Positions 24,509 through 34,663 of a DNA stretch of 64,000 nucleotides are shown here, piece by piece; within the stretch, counting starts at the first letter, position 1; every line of letters begins with the position of its first letter. Source of the DNA: an uncultured Clostridia bacterium (lineage in GTDB: Bacteria; Bacillota; Clostridia; Oscillospirales; Ruminococcaceae); contig CANQKD010000004.1 in assembly GCA_947624375.1 (NCBI GenBank), positions 1-64,000 on the forward strand. The letters are read 5' to 3'. The position numbers and the translations under genes are program-made. Under the pieces are notes generated by a model that was given only the letters and a program-made list of their open reading frames with translations, made no database searches and had not been told where the DNA came from.

Positions 24509-26485
24509 ATGAAAAGAAACCATACAGTGCAGTACCTGATACTTACGGTCGTATCGCTGACCGCCGTGCTTGCATCGTGGAATATGTATAAGTCGTCCGA
24601 TTCTCCGCAGTTCGGGCTGATACTGCTTGCAGTGTCGGTCGTGGGCGCAGTTTCGGTAGGCGTTATGTGGGCGCTTTCAAACTCAGTGCTCAAAAAGTTT
24701 ATATTGCAGCGTACCAACGAGATAACGCAGACGGAAAAAGAATCGCTGCTCAATTTTCCTGCGCCGATCGTTATTATAGATGAATCAAAGCAGATAGTCT
24801 GGATGAACCGCGATTTTGACGAGTATGTTCTCGACGAGATGCACGCTTATAAAATGTATATAGGCGACCTTGCCGATTTTGATTTTGATAAGCTCTATTC
24901 AGAGCAGGGCGATAAAATAAAGGTCAACGACAGATACTACCGTGTAAAAGCCGTTACCAATAAAATGACAGACTCCGAGTTTACTCTCGTCTATTTTGAT
25001 GATATAACAGATCTGCATGATATGACGGAAGAGTATTTTCAGTCAAGACCTGCCGTAATGCTCGTTGCCGTTGACAGCTACGACGAGCTTATGCAGGACA
25101 GCCGCGAGAGCGAGAAAGCGCGTATCTCAGCACAGCTGGAGCAGCTTATGGAAACTTTTTTTGATTCTACCACAGGCGTTGTAAGAAAGCTCTCGTTTTC
25201 AAGATTTTTGGTAGTATTAGAGTACAGATACTTAAAGAAAATGATAGACGGCAGGTTTCCTATCCTTGATAAGGCAAGAGAGATAACCATAGGCGAAAGA
25301 ACTACCGTTACATTGTCGATAGGTGTAGGCAATGAGGGCAAGACACTTGCAGAGAACGAAGAATATGCCAAGCAGGGTCTTGATATGTGCTTTGGCAGAG
25401 GCGGCGACCAGGCGGCAGTTAAAACGGGCGACGGCTTCGAGTTTTACGGCGGCGTTTCAAAGGGCGTAGAAAAGCAGACAAAGGTAAGAACGCGTATCAT
25501 AGCGAACGCCCTTAAAGACCTTGTTAAAGAGAGCAGTAAAGTTTTCATAATGGGTCACAGCATGGCAGACCTCGATGCCATAGGCTCTGCGGTAGGTCTG
25601 TGCGCCGTTATAAGAAAGCTCGGCACACCTGCCTTTGTGGCTGTTGACCACCAGAGAAACTTAGCCGCACCGCTTATAGGCTATATACGCAGCAAGCAGA
25701 GCGAGGAATACTTTATCTCTCCTGCGTATGCCGTAGATAATGTTGATGATGCCACCTTGCTTGTTGTGGTAGATACCCATAACCCCGATTTTGTGGACAG
25801 CCCCGAACTTCTGAAGCTGTGCCCCAAAACGGTCGTTATAGACCACCACAGGCGTATGGTAAAAGCTATAGAAAATTCGGTGATATTCTTTCACGAGCCT
25901 ATGGCTTCCTCTGCATCTGAAATGGTGGCTGAACTGGCTCAGTATTTCGGCAATGAGTGCAAACTTGCCGCATATGAGGCAGAAGCGCTGTTGGCAGGAA
26001 TAATGCTCGATACCAAAAATTTTGTAATGCGCACAGGCGTTCGTACCTTTGAGGCAGCCGCATATCTTAGAAGAACAGGCGCTGATACCGTTTCTGTAAA
26101 GAATCTGTTTGCAAGCTCTATCGAAACGTTTCAGCAAAAGTCAATGCTTATCACTAATGCAGAGATATATAACGAATGTGCGGTTGCCACCGCAAGAGCA
26201 ACATCGCCTACCATGCGTATAGCAGCGCCTCAGGCAGCCGATGAACTTCTCGGTATAAACGATGTAAAAGCCTCGTTCGTTATTTATGAAGACAGCGGCA
26301 AGGTGCAGATATCCGCAAGAAGTCTGGGCGGTTTCAACGTACAGCTGGTAATGGAAGCTCTGGGCGGCGGCGGTCACCAGACAATGGCAGGGGTGCAGCT
26401 CAGCACTACCCTGCGTGAGGCAAAGCATATGCTTCTTCTGGCGATAGACGATTACATAGAAAAATCATCAGCAAACAGCAAATAA
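24509..26485 (+). CDS. gdpP: Cyclic-di-AMP phosphodiesterase GdpP (DHH family)
   Basis: The 658-residue protein has two N-terminal membrane helices, a PAS-like segment (PAPIVIIDESKQIVWMN), a degenerate GGDEF-like domain, then DHH and DHHA1 domains. The latter show GHSMADLDAIGSA, VVDTHNPDFVD, VIDHHRR and GGGGHQTMAG. GdpP hydrolyses c-di-AMP, a messenger for potassium and osmotic balance. The order gdpP-rplI-dnaB is conserved in Firmicutes. The ATG at 24509 is chosen to include the first membrane helix only; its ribosome site (AAGG) is weak and distant. Confidence 0.94.
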   Translation: MKRNHTVQYLILTVVSLTAVLASWNMYKSSDSPQFGLILLAVSVVGAVSVGVMWALSNSVLKKFILQRTNEITQTEKESLLNFPAPIVIIDESKQIVWMNRDFDEYVLDEMHAYKMYIGDLADFDFDKLYSEQGDKIKVNDRYYRVKAVTNKMTDSEFTLVYFDDITDLHDMTEEYFQSRPAVMLVAVDSYDELMQDSRESEKARISAQLEQLMETFFDSTTGVVRKLSFSRFLVVLEYRYLKKMIDGRFPILDKAREITIGERTTVTLSIGVGNEGKTLAENEEYAKQGLDMCFGRGGDQAAVKTGDGFEFYGGVSKGVEKQTKVRTRIIANALKDLVKESSKVFIMGHSMADLDAIGSAVGLCAVIRKLGTPAFVAVDHQRNLAAPLIGYIRSKQSEEYFISPAYAVDNVDDATLLVVVDTHNPDFVDSPELLKLCPKTVVIDHHRRMVKAIENSVIFFHEPMASSASEMVAELAQYFGNECKLAAYEAEALLAGIMLDTKNFVMRTGVRTFEAAAYLRRTGADTVSVKNLFASSIETFQQKSMLITNAEIYNECAVATARATSPTMRIAAPQAADELLGINDVKASFVIYEDSGKVQISARSLGGFNVQLVMEALGGGGHQTMAGVQLSTTLREAKHMLLLAIDDYIEKSSANSK

Positions 26486-26512
26486 TAAATAATATTGAGA
26501 GGATAGATAGTT

Positions 26513-26974
26513 ATGAAAGTTATACTTCTTAAAGATGTAAAAGGCAGCGGCAAAGCAGGCGATACCGTAAATGTTGCAGACGGCTATGCAAGGAACTACC
26601 TGCTGGCAAAGGGTCTGGCAGCCGAGGCTACCGCTAAAAATCTTGGCGAACTCAACAGCAAAAAGGCATCGCAGCAGCATAAGCTGGATGTTGAAAAAAC
26701 CGAGAACATAAAGCTAAAAGAACAGCTTGACGGCAAAAGCGTTGAGATAGCCGCAGCAGCAGGCGCAAACGGCAAATTCTTTGGCGCTATAACATCGGGC
26801 AATGTTTCCGAGGCTATCAAAAAACAGTATGGCATCGAGATAGAAAAGAAAAGAATAAATATGGCAGATATAAAAAGCTACGGCGATTTTACAGCCGAGA
26901 TAAAACTCTCTCAGGGCGTATCTTTCAAAATGACCGTTAAAGCAGTTGAAGACGAAAAAGGGGCTAAAAAGTAA
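26513..26974 (+). CDS. rplI: 50S ribosomal protein L9
   Basis: The 153-residue protein starts [17 protein letters not shown] and has [16 protein letters not shown], the L9 signature, and the long connecting helix with a C-terminal rRNA-binding domain. GAGAGGATAG precedes the ATG. Its TAA overlaps the ATG of dnaB by one base, giving translational coupling. Confidence 0.97.
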   Translation: MKVILLKDVKGSGKAGDTVNVADGYARNYLLAKGLAAEATAKNLGELNSKKASQQHKLDVEKTENIKLKEQLDGKSVEIAAAAGANGKFFGAITSGNVSEAIKKQYGIEIEKKRINMADIKSYGDFTAEIKLSQGVSFKMTVKAVEDEKGAKK

Positions 26975-28332
26975 TGGATTCGCTGAGCGTATACGAGGGC
27001 AGGGAACTGCCGTATTCACTTGAAGCCGAACAGACCGTTCTGGGCGCTATGCTTGATGAGCCGAGCCTTATACCTATGGTCATCGGCACAATAAAGCCCG
27101 ATTACTTTTATCAGGAAAATCACCAGAAGCTTTTCGGCATAATAGTAAGGCTGTTTGTCGTCGGCAAAGAGATAGACTATGTGGTCTTGATAAACGAGGC
27201 TGTCAATGCAGGGGTGTTCCAGAGTGAAACATCTGCCAGAACGTACCTTACCGGCATAATGGAAAGCGTTCCCTCGGTATCTGAGGAGAGCGTAAGGGGC
27301 TACTGCAATATAATTGACGGTATGCACCAGCGCAGAATGCTTATAAAAGCCGCCGAGGAAATTCTTACCGCTTCTTATGACGGCACTGCCGAACCCGATA
27401 TTCTGCTTGATAACGCCGAGCAGAAGATATATAATATCCGTCAGGGCAAGCTAAGCGACGGCATGGCAAAGATAGACTCTCTTATCGTGCCCGTTTTTGA
27501 CAGGATAGTAAAGCTTAACAAAAAAGACGGCGGCGAAGGCGCAGGCATGAAAACAGGCTTTGGCAAGCTTGATTCTATTATGATAGGTCTTAATGATACC
27601 GACCTTATCATAGTTGCCGCAAGACCCGGTATGGGCAAATCGGCGTTCGCGCTCAACATTGCAGCAAATGTATGCCGAGGCGAGAATGCAAAAAGCGTCT
27701 GCTATTTTTCTCTTGAAATGGGCAACGAACAGCTCGTTACAAGAATGTTGTCTTCCGAATCGCTTGTAAACGGCTATTCGCTCAGAAGCGGTGATATAAA
27801 GCCCGAGGAGTGGAAAAGCCTTGCAAGGGGCGCAGACGAGCTTTCCTCAATGCCTCTTTATTTTGACGAGACCGCCGGAATAACCGTGTCGCAGATGAAA
27901 GCCAAGGTGCGCAGGATACCAAACTGCGGACTTGTTATCATAGACTATTTGCAGCTTATGTCGTCGCCCAACAACTATAACAACAGGGTGCTTGAAATAT
28001 CCGAGATAACAAGGCAACTCAAACTTATGGCGAAAGAGCTTAAAATACCTGTAATACTGCTCTCTCAGCTCAACAGAAGCGTTGAGAGCCGTACCGATAA
28101 ACACCCCCAGCTTGCAGACCTGCGTGAGTCGGGTTCGATAGAACAGGATGCCGACGTTATACTGTTTTTGTACCGCGAGGGTTACTATAATAAAGAGCTT
28201 TCCGACCAGTCTACCAGCGAATGTATAATAGCCAAAAACCGCCACGGCGAAACGGGTACGGTAAAGCTTGCGTTTGTTGGCGAGTATACGCTGTTTCGTG
28301 ATCTTGAATACCACCGCGAAGAGGACGCTTAA
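26974..28332 (+). CDS. dnaB: Replicative DNA helicase DnaB
   Basis: The 452-residue protein has the N-terminal helical domain (LPYSLEAEQTVLGAML) and a RecA-type motor with ARPGMGKS (216-223), a Walker B LVIIDYLQLM and SLEMG. It unwinds DNA ahead of the replisome. The gene has the usual place behind rplI and full family length, with no intein. Confidence 0.97.
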   Translation: MDSLSVYEGRELPYSLEAEQTVLGAMLDEPSLIPMVIGTIKPDYFYQENHQKLFGIIVRLFVVGKEIDYVVLINEAVNAGVFQSETSARTYLTGIMESVPSVSEESVRGYCNIIDGMHQRRMLIKAAEEILTASYDGTAEPDILLDNAEQKIYNIRQGKLSDGMAKIDSLIVPVFDRIVKLNKKDGGEGAGMKTGFGKLDSIMIGLNDTDLIIVAARPGMGKSAFALNIAANVCRGENAKSVCYFSLEMGNEQLVTRMLSSESLVNGYSLRSGDIKPEEWKSLARGADELSSMPLYFDETAGITVSQMKAKVRRIPNCGLVIIDYLQLMSSPNNYNNRVLEISEITRQLKLMAKELKIPVILLSQLNRSVESRTDKHPQLADLRESGSIEQDADVILFLYREGYYNKELSDQSTSECIIAKNRHGETGTVKLAFVGEYTLFRDLEYHREEDA

Positions 28333-28338
28333 TATAAT

Positions 28339-29700
28339 ATGTGCGATAATATGCTTGAAAAAGTGCGGCAAACTATAAATGCCTATGAAATGCTCCGTGC
28401 AGGCGAAAAAGTGCTTGTGGGGCTTTCGGGCGGCGCTGACAGCGTTACACTCGCGCTTTGCCTGAAAAGGCTGGGCTTTGCGGTCTGCTGCGTTCATGTA
28501 GACCACGGGCTTCGCGGCGAGGAAAGCGACCGCGACAGAGAGTTTTGCAAAGAGTTTTGTGAAAAACACGGCTTTGAACTGCTTGTGTTTTCGCCGAATG
28601 TTAAAGAATACTGCGAAGAAAATAAGCTCTCAACAGAGCTTGGCGCGCGCAAACTGCGGTATGATGCCTTTGAAAAGGCTGCCGACAAGTTTTCGTGCGA
28701 AAAAATTGCCACCGCACATACTCTATCAGACTGCCTTGAAACTACGCTGCTGAATTTAACGCGCGGCGCAGGTGTGAAAGGTCTAAGCGGCATACCGCCC
28801 GTTCGCGGAAGATTTATAAGACCGCTCATCGACTGCACCAGAGCGGAAATAGAGGGATTTCTTGCTTTGCAGGGCGAAGCATATGTAAACGACAGTACAA
28901 ATTTTGTTGATGACTGCTCGCGTAATATAATAAGGCTCAATGTCCTGCCGCAGCTGGAAAGAATAAACAGCGGCATAATGAAAAGCTACTTTTCTACCGT
29001 GAAAGTTTTAAGAGAAACAAGCGGCTATATATGGAATTTGACAGAGAAAGCAATAAACAGCGCCCGGATATCCAATAATAGCTATAAGACAGATGTGCTG
29101 CTTTCGTGCGATGAGTTTATTTTAGAAAACGCCTTGTCGCAGATGATCAAAGATGCCTGCGGCGAAAGCAGCTTTGACCGCATAGCAGATGTTGTAAATA
29201 TCTGTAAAAACGGCGGCAAAATAACCCTGCCGCATGACATTTATGCAGAAAATTCCAAAGGCATATTAAAATTTTATAAGCAGGCAGATGCAGCGCAGGA
29301 TCTTCAGTCACCGCTTGTTATCGGCGAAAATATGCACTTTTTCGATAAAGACCTGCTTGCAGAAAAATATGCTGTCGAAGAATATTTAAAAGAAAATGAT
29401 AATGTTCACAAAAAGTTTACAAATTATCAAATAGATTATGATAAAATAAAAGGTAGCGTGTTTGTGCGCAACAGGCGCAGCGGCGATAAGATAAAGCTTC
29501 GCGGCAGAGATTTTACATCATCTGTTAAAACGCTTTTTAACGCCTCTGTACCCGTGGAAGAACGAGGAAAAGTGCTGTTTTTGTGTGACAGCGAGGGCAT
29601 AATATTTATAGAAGGCTTTGGCTGTGCCGACCGTGTAAAATGCACCGACAGCACAAAAAACATACTTGAAATAAAGCTTAACACAAAACTGTCACAATAA
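28339..29700 (+). CDS. tilS: tRNA(Ile)-lysidine synthetase
   Basis: The 453-residue protein has the PP-loop SGGADS at 30-35, HVDHGLRGEES and the C-terminal TilS domains (GDKIKLRGRDF). It converts the wobble C of tRNA-Ile(CAU) to lysidine, an essential step. It starts 6 bp after dnaB. In many Firmicutes tilS is followed by hpt and ftsH; here a Fic-domain gene sits in the hpt position. Confidence 0.95.
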   Translation: MCDNMLEKVRQTINAYEMLRAGEKVLVGLSGGADSVTLALCLKRLGFAVCCVHVDHGLRGEESDRDREFCKEFCEKHGFELLVFSPNVKEYCEENKLSTELGARKLRYDAFEKAADKFSCEKIATAHTLSDCLETTLLNLTRGAGVKGLSGIPPVRGRFIRPLIDCTRAEIEGFLALQGEAYVNDSTNFVDDCSRNIIRLNVLPQLERINSGIMKSYFSTVKVLRETSGYIWNLTEKAINSARISNNSYKTDVLLSCDEFILENALSQMIKDACGESSFDRIADVVNICKNGGKITLPHDIYAENSKGILKFYKQADAAQDLQSPLVIGENMHFFDKDLLAEKYAVEEYLKENDNVHKKFTNYQIDYDKIKGSVFVRNRRSGDKIKLRGRDFTSSVKTLFNASVPVEERGKVLFLCDSEGIIFIEGFGCADRVKCTDSTKNILEIKLNTKLSQ

Positions 29701-29724
29701 CGTGATACATTATAAAAGTGATAT

Positions 29725-30429
29725 ATGGATTTTGAAAGAAAGTATGACCTTACTGTTGCTGACAATATCTTTGTTGCAAAGAGAAACATTGTTGACTATA
29801 TATGGAAAAGTGCAAAGCTTGAAGGGCTTAGCGTAACTTATCCGGATACCGACGCTGTTTTCAACGGTGTGTCACCGCCCTATATAAAAGTTGACGAAAT
29901 TATAGCTGTGAACAATTTAAAACATTCTTGGTATTTTGTTTTTGATACTATAGATAAGCCGACAGATCTTGAGCTTATTTGCAGGCTTAACAGAATAGTC
30001 GGCGGCGATAATCTGGTATACAACGCTGGTCATCTGCGAAATATACCTGTTTCAATAGGCGGCACTTCGTGGAGACCCGATATTCCGAATGAACTGATCA
30101 TAAAAGAAGATCTTGCGGATATTTTAAACATTGATAATCCTACAGACCGCTGTATTACGCTTATGCTTTATTGTATGCGTTCACAGATGTTCCTTGACGG
30201 CAATAAACGTACAAGTATGCTTGCGGCTAATCACGAAATGATACGTAACGGCTGTGGGATAATCTCTGTACCTATTGAATTTCAGCCTGAATTCAGAAGG
30301 CTGCTTGTTGAATTTTATGAAACAAACGAAATGTCGGTTTTAAAGCAGTTTGTATATGATAATTGTATTGACGGTATTGATATGCAGGCACAGCGCAGAT
30401 CTGTTGAAGCACAGAAGAAAACAGTTTGA
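29725..30429 (+). CDS. Fic-domain protein with Gln in place of the catalytic His
   Basis: The 234-residue protein carries a Fic core motif QMFLDGNKRTS (154-164), where the canonical form is HxFxDGNKR. The adenylylation His is thus Gln154. The N-terminal SAKLEG (29-34) fits the class II inhibitory motif SxxxE(G/N), with Glu33 able to block the ATP site. PVSIGGTSWRPDIP matches the Fic flap. Most Fic enzymes transfer AMP; this form is either inactive, uses another chemistry, or belongs to a Gln-containing subfamily. It lies between tilS and ftsH, with no clear ribosome site. Confidence 0.85.
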   Translation: MDFERKYDLTVADNIFVAKRNIVDYIWKSAKLEGLSVTYPDTDAVFNGVSPPYIKVDEIIAVNNLKHSWYFVFDTIDKPTDLELICRLNRIVGGDNLVYNAGHLRNIPVSIGGTSWRPDIPNELIIKEDLADILNIDNPTDRCITLMLYCMRSQMFLDGNKRTSMLAANHEMIRNGCGIISVPIEFQPEFRRLLVEFYETNEMSVLKQFVYDNCIDGIDMQAQRRSVEAQKKTV

Positions 30430-30485
30430 TATAATAATAGAATATATGATAAAACAGTAATTCATGACGATCAAGGAGTGGTATA

Positions 30486-32390
30486 TTGAACAAGAACAGC
30501 GGATTTAAAAGCCTTTGGATATATCTGCTTATATCCGGAGCGATACTTTTCGGTCTGATATATCTTCTCAGCAATTTAAGCGGCGGCGGAGAGGAAAAGC
30601 CTTATTCTGAGATAATGACGTATTTTGATGATATGCGCGTATCCGAATATGAGCTTGACCTCGGCAGCGGCGAGCTTACCTATAAGCTGGACGGCAAGGA
30701 CGAGGAGTATACCTATGAAGTGCCCAACGTTTCGCTTTTTGTAAACGAGGTGCTCGGCGAGGAAGGCAGCAACTACAGGCAGAAATATAATGAGGCTCAC
30801 CCTGACAGCAAGCTTGTCTTCAACTTACAGCCTATCAAGGATAACACCTTCTGGCTCAACCTTATACCAACGCTTATAATGCTCGGCGTAATGATCGCAT
30901 TCTTTGTGATAGTCCTCAAATCTACCGCAGGCAGAGGCGGTCTTAACGGCTTCAGCAAAACAAATGCACGTCAGCATATAGATTCGGAGCATAAAGTCAC
31001 GTTTGACGACGTTGCAGGCGCTGAGGAAGAAAAGGAAGAGCTTGTTGAAATAGTCGATTTCCTTAAAAATCCCAAGAAGTATCAGGAGATAGGCGCAAGA
31101 ATACCCAAGGGCGTGCTGCTCATGGGTCCTCCCGGTACAGGTAAAACTCTTATGGCTAAGGCAGTTGCAGGCGAGGCTGACGTGCCGTTCTTCTCAATTT
31201 CGGGTTCCGATTTTGTTGAAATGTTCGTCGGCGTCGGTGCTTCAAGAGTAAGAGATCTGTTCGATCAGGCTAAAAAGAACGCTCCGTCTATCATTTTTAT
31301 AGATGAGATAGATGCCGTCGGCAGACAGAGAGGCACAGGTCTCGGCGGCGGTCACGACGAAAGAGAGCAGACCCTCAACCAGATACTCGTCGAAATGGAC
31401 GGTTTTGCTACCAAAGATAACATCATAGTTATGGCAGGCACTAACAGACGTGATATACTCGACCCCGCATTGCTTCGTCCCGGTCGTTTTGACAGGCAGA
31501 TATTTGTAAATTATCCCGACGTAAAGGGCAGAGAAGAGATTCTCAAAGTTCATACAAGAAACCGTCCTCTCGCGCCCGATGTAGATCTGAAAGTTATCGC
31601 GCAGTCTACCTCCGGTTTTACCGGTGCAGACCTTGAAAACCTTGTAAACGAAGCCAGCCTGCTTGCCGCGCGTGAGAACAAAAAGGCTATCACACGCAAA
31701 GAGTTGGAAGAAGCTGCTATCAAGGTCATAGCAGGACCCGAGAAGAAGTCAAGGGTAGTAACGCCCGAAGAAAAACGCCTTACCGCGTATCACGAGGGCG
31801 GCCACGCGCTTTGCCATTACTTCCTGCCCACACAGGATAAGGTGCACCATGTTACCATTATCCCGAGAGGTCAGGCAGGCGGCTTTACAATGTCGCTTCC
31901 CGAAAAGGATAAAGCGTATGTCAGCCGCAATGAGATGTTCGAGACCATCATCGTGCTGCTCGGCGGCCGTGTTGCAGAAAAACTCGTGCTTGACGATATT
32001 TCCACGGGCGCTTCCAACGACCTTGAAAGGGCTACCGCTACAGCGAGAAATATGGTAACAAGATACGGATTCAGCGATAAACTCGGTCCTGTTGTATACG
32101 GCAGAGGTGAACATGAAGTGTTCCTCGGCAGAGATTACGGCAGTACGCCTGACTATTCGGACAGAGTTGCAGGTGAGATCGACGAGGAGATACGCACAAT
32201 TGTTGAAGATGCCATGAGCAAGTGCGAAAAGCTGCTGACAGAGCATATGGATAAACTCCATACAGTAGCCAATTATCTTATGAAGTATGAAAAGATAGAC
32301 GGCATAAACTTTGAAAAGCTCATGAACGGCGAGATCAGTGTTGACGACGATAACGCCGAAGATACCGCATCTGACGAAAAGAGCGAATAA
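30486..32390 (+). CDS. ftsH: ATP-dependent zinc metalloprotease FtsH
   Basis: The 634-residue protein starts at a TTG (30486) with AAGGAG 7 nt upstream. It has two membrane helices (about 10-29 and 121-145), an AAA domain with GPPGTGKT (214-221), [11 protein letters not shown] and the second region of homology. The zinc site is HEGGH (436-440; HEAGH is commoner), and an acidic tail follows. FtsH degrades membrane and regulatory proteins. It ends the gdpP-to-ftsH gene run. Confidence 0.97.
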   Translation: MNKNSGFKSLWIYLLISGAILFGLIYLLSNLSGGGEEKPYSEIMTYFDDMRVSEYELDLGSGELTYKLDGKDEEYTYEVPNVSLFVNEVLGEEGSNYRQKYNEAHPDSKLVFNLQPIKDNTFWLNLIPTLIMLGVMIAFFVIVLKSTAGRGGLNGFSKTNARQHIDSEHKVTFDDVAGAEEEKEELVEIVDFLKNPKKYQEIGARIPKGVLLMGPPGTGKTLMAKAVAGEADVPFFSISGSDFVEMFVGVGASRVRDLFDQAKKNAPSIIFIDEIDAVGRQRGTGLGGGHDEREQTLNQILVEMDGFATKDNIIVMAGTNRRDILDPALLRPGRFDRQIFVNYPDVKGREEILKVHTRNRPLAPDVDLKVIAQSTSGFTGADLENLVNEASLLAARENKKAITRKELEEAAIKVIAGPEKKSRVVTPEEKRLTAYHEGGHALCHYFLPTQDKVHHVTIIPRGQAGGFTMSLPEKDKAYVSRNEMFETIIVLLGGRVAEKLVLDDISTGASNDLERATATARNMVTRYGFSDKLGPVVYGRGEHEVFLGRDYGSTPDYSDRVAGEIDEEIRTIVEDAMSKCEKLLTEHMDKLHTVANYLMKYEKIDGINFEKLMNGEISVDDDNAEDTASDEKSE

Positions 32391-32428
32391 TTTATAAATC
32401 ATACGTTTGAGCATTGCTCTTACGGGCA

Positions 32429-32622
32429 GCCGAATAAATTCGGCTTAAAGAAATTTTCTTCGCCGACTTTATTGGGTCGGCGATTTTCTTTGAAAACCGA
32501 AAATTTCTTTCCACATTATCATCTTTTTCGTTAAGGAGTCGCGGCCGAATAAATTCGGCTTAAAGAAATTTTCTTCGCCGACTTTATTGGGTCGGCGATT
32601 TTCTTTGAAAACCGAAAATTTC
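32429..32622. repeat. Two identical 79-bp direct repeats, each with two hairpins
   Basis: Positions 32429-32507 and 32544-32622 are identical, with a 36-bp spacer. Each unit holds the palindrome GCCGAATAAATTCGGC and a CGCCGAC/GTCGGCG stem, followed by T-rich sequence. The first unit probably terminates ftsH. The whole intergenic stretch 32391-32667 holds no gene. Confidence 0.85.
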
Positions 32623-32667
32623 GTTCCGTTTTTGTATTATTTTGGCGCTGTGGGGTAAAATAATCTC

Positions 32668-34194
32668 ATGAAAAAATTACCCTTGATCATACGCTCTATA
32701 AAAGACAAAAAATATATGCTGCTGGCGGCAGTCTCGGGCGTGCTTACAGCCCTTTCGCAGACCACACAAAGCTGGTATCTTGCATTTTTCTGTATAGTTC
32801 CGCTGTACTTCTGCATATTTTGCCAAAGCGTAAAAAATGCCGTAAAATGTTTCTTTTTCAGTATGACAGTCTACCACGGCATAATGTGCAGCTTTTTGCT
32901 CTCGCTGTATGACTATCTGAAACTGCCGTTTCTGCTCATGCTCATGATATGCGTGATAGTCGTTGCCATGATAGCCCTTTTGCAAAGCGCGATAATGCTT
33001 GCCGCAGTCTACCCGTCAATAAAAACACAGTTCAAAAGCAGGGCAGTAAAAATAGCAGCATTTTCAGCCTGCTTTTCGCTCGGTCAGTATTTTATGGAGA
33101 TAGTCCCGTATATCTCTTTCCCGTGGGCAAGAGTGGAAAACGCGCTTAGCTTTCAGCCCGTTCTTTTGCAAAGTGCGGCGCTTTTCGGCGGCGGTTTTAC
33201 AGCGTTTTTACTGCTATTATTCAACGGTCTGACAGCCTGCCTGCTGGAAGCTTTGTTTCGCGAAAACATAAAACGAACGCTCTCTCTTTCGGCAGTCGCG
33301 GCTTTGGGCTTTTCTGTAGTTACAGCTTGCGGAGCGTGGTATATGCTGGGTAAAACAGGCGGAGAAACAATACCCGTAGCCGCGGTGCAGGGCTCTCAGG
33401 AGGGTCTGAAGAAAAACTCACAGTCAGCCGAGCAGGCAGCAGAGGAGTATTCCGCGCTTATCTCACAAATGCCTGAAAACTCTGCCGAACTTGCATTGCT
33501 GCCCGAAACGGCATTTCCGTGCGTTCTTAATGAAAATATAGCAAATATGCTGCCCAAATCTCCGCCGTATATCGTAACGGGCTGTATTTATGAAAGCGAA
33601 GGCAAACGCTATAACTGCCTCTCTCCTCTCTCAGATACAAAAAGCGTGCATCTCAAACAAGTGCTTGTGCCGCTGGGCGAGTATACGCCTTTTTTCAAAC
33701 TAAGCGGCTTTACCTCGCTGACACCCTCAAAAGCAAATAACTGCATTTCTTTAGGCGGCAGAAAATACGCCGCTTCTATATGTATTGAAAGCATATATTC
33801 TTCGCTGCTGTCATCGCAGATAGCCGATGGCGGCAGCATGATACTCATGTCAACAAACGATTCATGGTTCAAAAACAGCTTTGCCAGACAGGTGCATTTC
33901 CGCCACAGCATTTTAAGAGCAGCCGAATATGACAGAAGCCTTCTGCGCAGCGGCAACTGCGGCATTTCCGCGCTGATAGACAGAAACGGCTTTGTCACCG
34001 CCGCACAGTATGGCAAGCAGGGAGCTTTCATAACCGCAAACGCAGAACTTTCCGATACACGCACGCCTTATTCGGTGTGGGGCAATATCTTTCAGCTGCC
34101 CGCGCTGCTTTTTGTTATACGCTTTTACGTTCTGGCGGCAGTATCAAAGCTGATAGCGCATTTTGAAAAAAATCCTGATAATAACAATGTATAA
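32668..34194 (+). CDS. lnt: Apolipoprotein N-acyltransferase homologue
   Basis: The 508-residue protein has about seven membrane helices and a C-terminal nitrilase-like domain. The catalytic triad is visible as Glu280 (LLPETAFP), Lys330 (LKQVLVPLGEY) and Cys372 (ASICIES). GEYTPF and NDSWF are Lnt hallmarks. Lnt adds the third acyl chain to lipoproteins in diderm bacteria; homologues in monoderm Clostridia are less common and less studied. A lipoprotein gene follows 84 bp later. The ribosome site is weak. Confidence 0.88.
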   Translation: MKKLPLIIRSIKDKKYMLLAAVSGVLTALSQTTQSWYLAFFCIVPLYFCIFCQSVKNAVKCFFFSMTVYHGIMCSFLLSLYDYLKLPFLLMLMICVIVVAMIALLQSAIMLAAVYPSIKTQFKSRAVKIAAFSACFSLGQYFMEIVPYISFPWARVENALSFQPVLLQSAALFGGGFTAFLLLLFNGLTACLLEALFRENIKRTLSLSAVAALGFSVVTACGAWYMLGKTGGETIPVAAVQGSQEGLKKNSQSAEQAAEEYSALISQMPENSAELALLPETAFPCVLNENIANMLPKSPPYIVTGCIYESEGKRYNCLSPLSDTKSVHLKQVLVPLGEYTPFFKLSGFTSLTPSKANNCISLGGRKYAASICIESIYSSLLSSQIADGGSMILMSTNDSWFKNSFARQVHFRHSILRAAEYDRSLLRSGNCGISALIDRNGFVTAAQYGKQGAFITANAELSDTRTPYSVWGNIFQLPALLFVIRFYVLAAVSKLIAHFEKNPDNNNV

Positions 34195-34278
34195 TATCAG
34201 CCGCAGCGGTTAAAATAAAGCTGTCAGACATATGTTCCCCTGACAAATATATGCATATATCGAAAGGATAGAAATTAT

Positions 34279-34611
34279 ATGTTGAAAAGAATATTGAGTG
34301 CAGCTGCCGCGGCAGTGCTTGCGTGCTCCGTGTTTGCAAGCTGCTCCGGCAGAGATACCAACAGCAACGGCGATAAAGTGTCTTCAAATGATACCACATC
34401 ATCAGCCGCTGCTACAACGACCTCTTCGTCAACTACGACGAGCGAGACCACCACAAAGGACGACAGCACAGACAAGAGCGAAAAAGACGACAGCGACACC
34501 GTGGTAGACGATATAGGCTCTACAGTAGGCGATGTTGCAAGCGACGTCGGCGATGCCGCAAAAGATACCGTTGACGGCGCAACAGATATAGTTGACGATA
34601 TTGTTAGATAA
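34279..34611 (+). CDS. Small Ser/Thr-rich lipoprotein
   Basis: The 110-residue protein has a signal peptide with a lipobox-like FASC (lipid Cys at about 22). A long Ser/Thr/Asp-rich linker follows, then an amphipathic C-terminal segment with repeated VGD/DVGDAAKDT units. AAAGGA lies upstream of the ATG. No function can be assigned. Its place just after lnt is suggestive but may be chance. Confidence 0.75.
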   Translation: MLKRILSAAAAAVLACSVFASCSGRDTNSNGDKVSSNDTTSSAAATTTSSSTTTSETTTKDDSTDKSEKDDSDTVVDDIGSTVGDVASDVGDAAKDTVDGATDIVDDIVR

Positions 34612-34663
34612 TAAACGCAAGATTTTTTGAAAAGGCAGTCTGTATTTTGTGCTGGCTGCCGGC

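Noticed and set aside
32429-32622. CRISPR array
   Set aside because: There are only two repeats, they are 79 bp long with internal palindromes, and there is one spacer and no cas gene.
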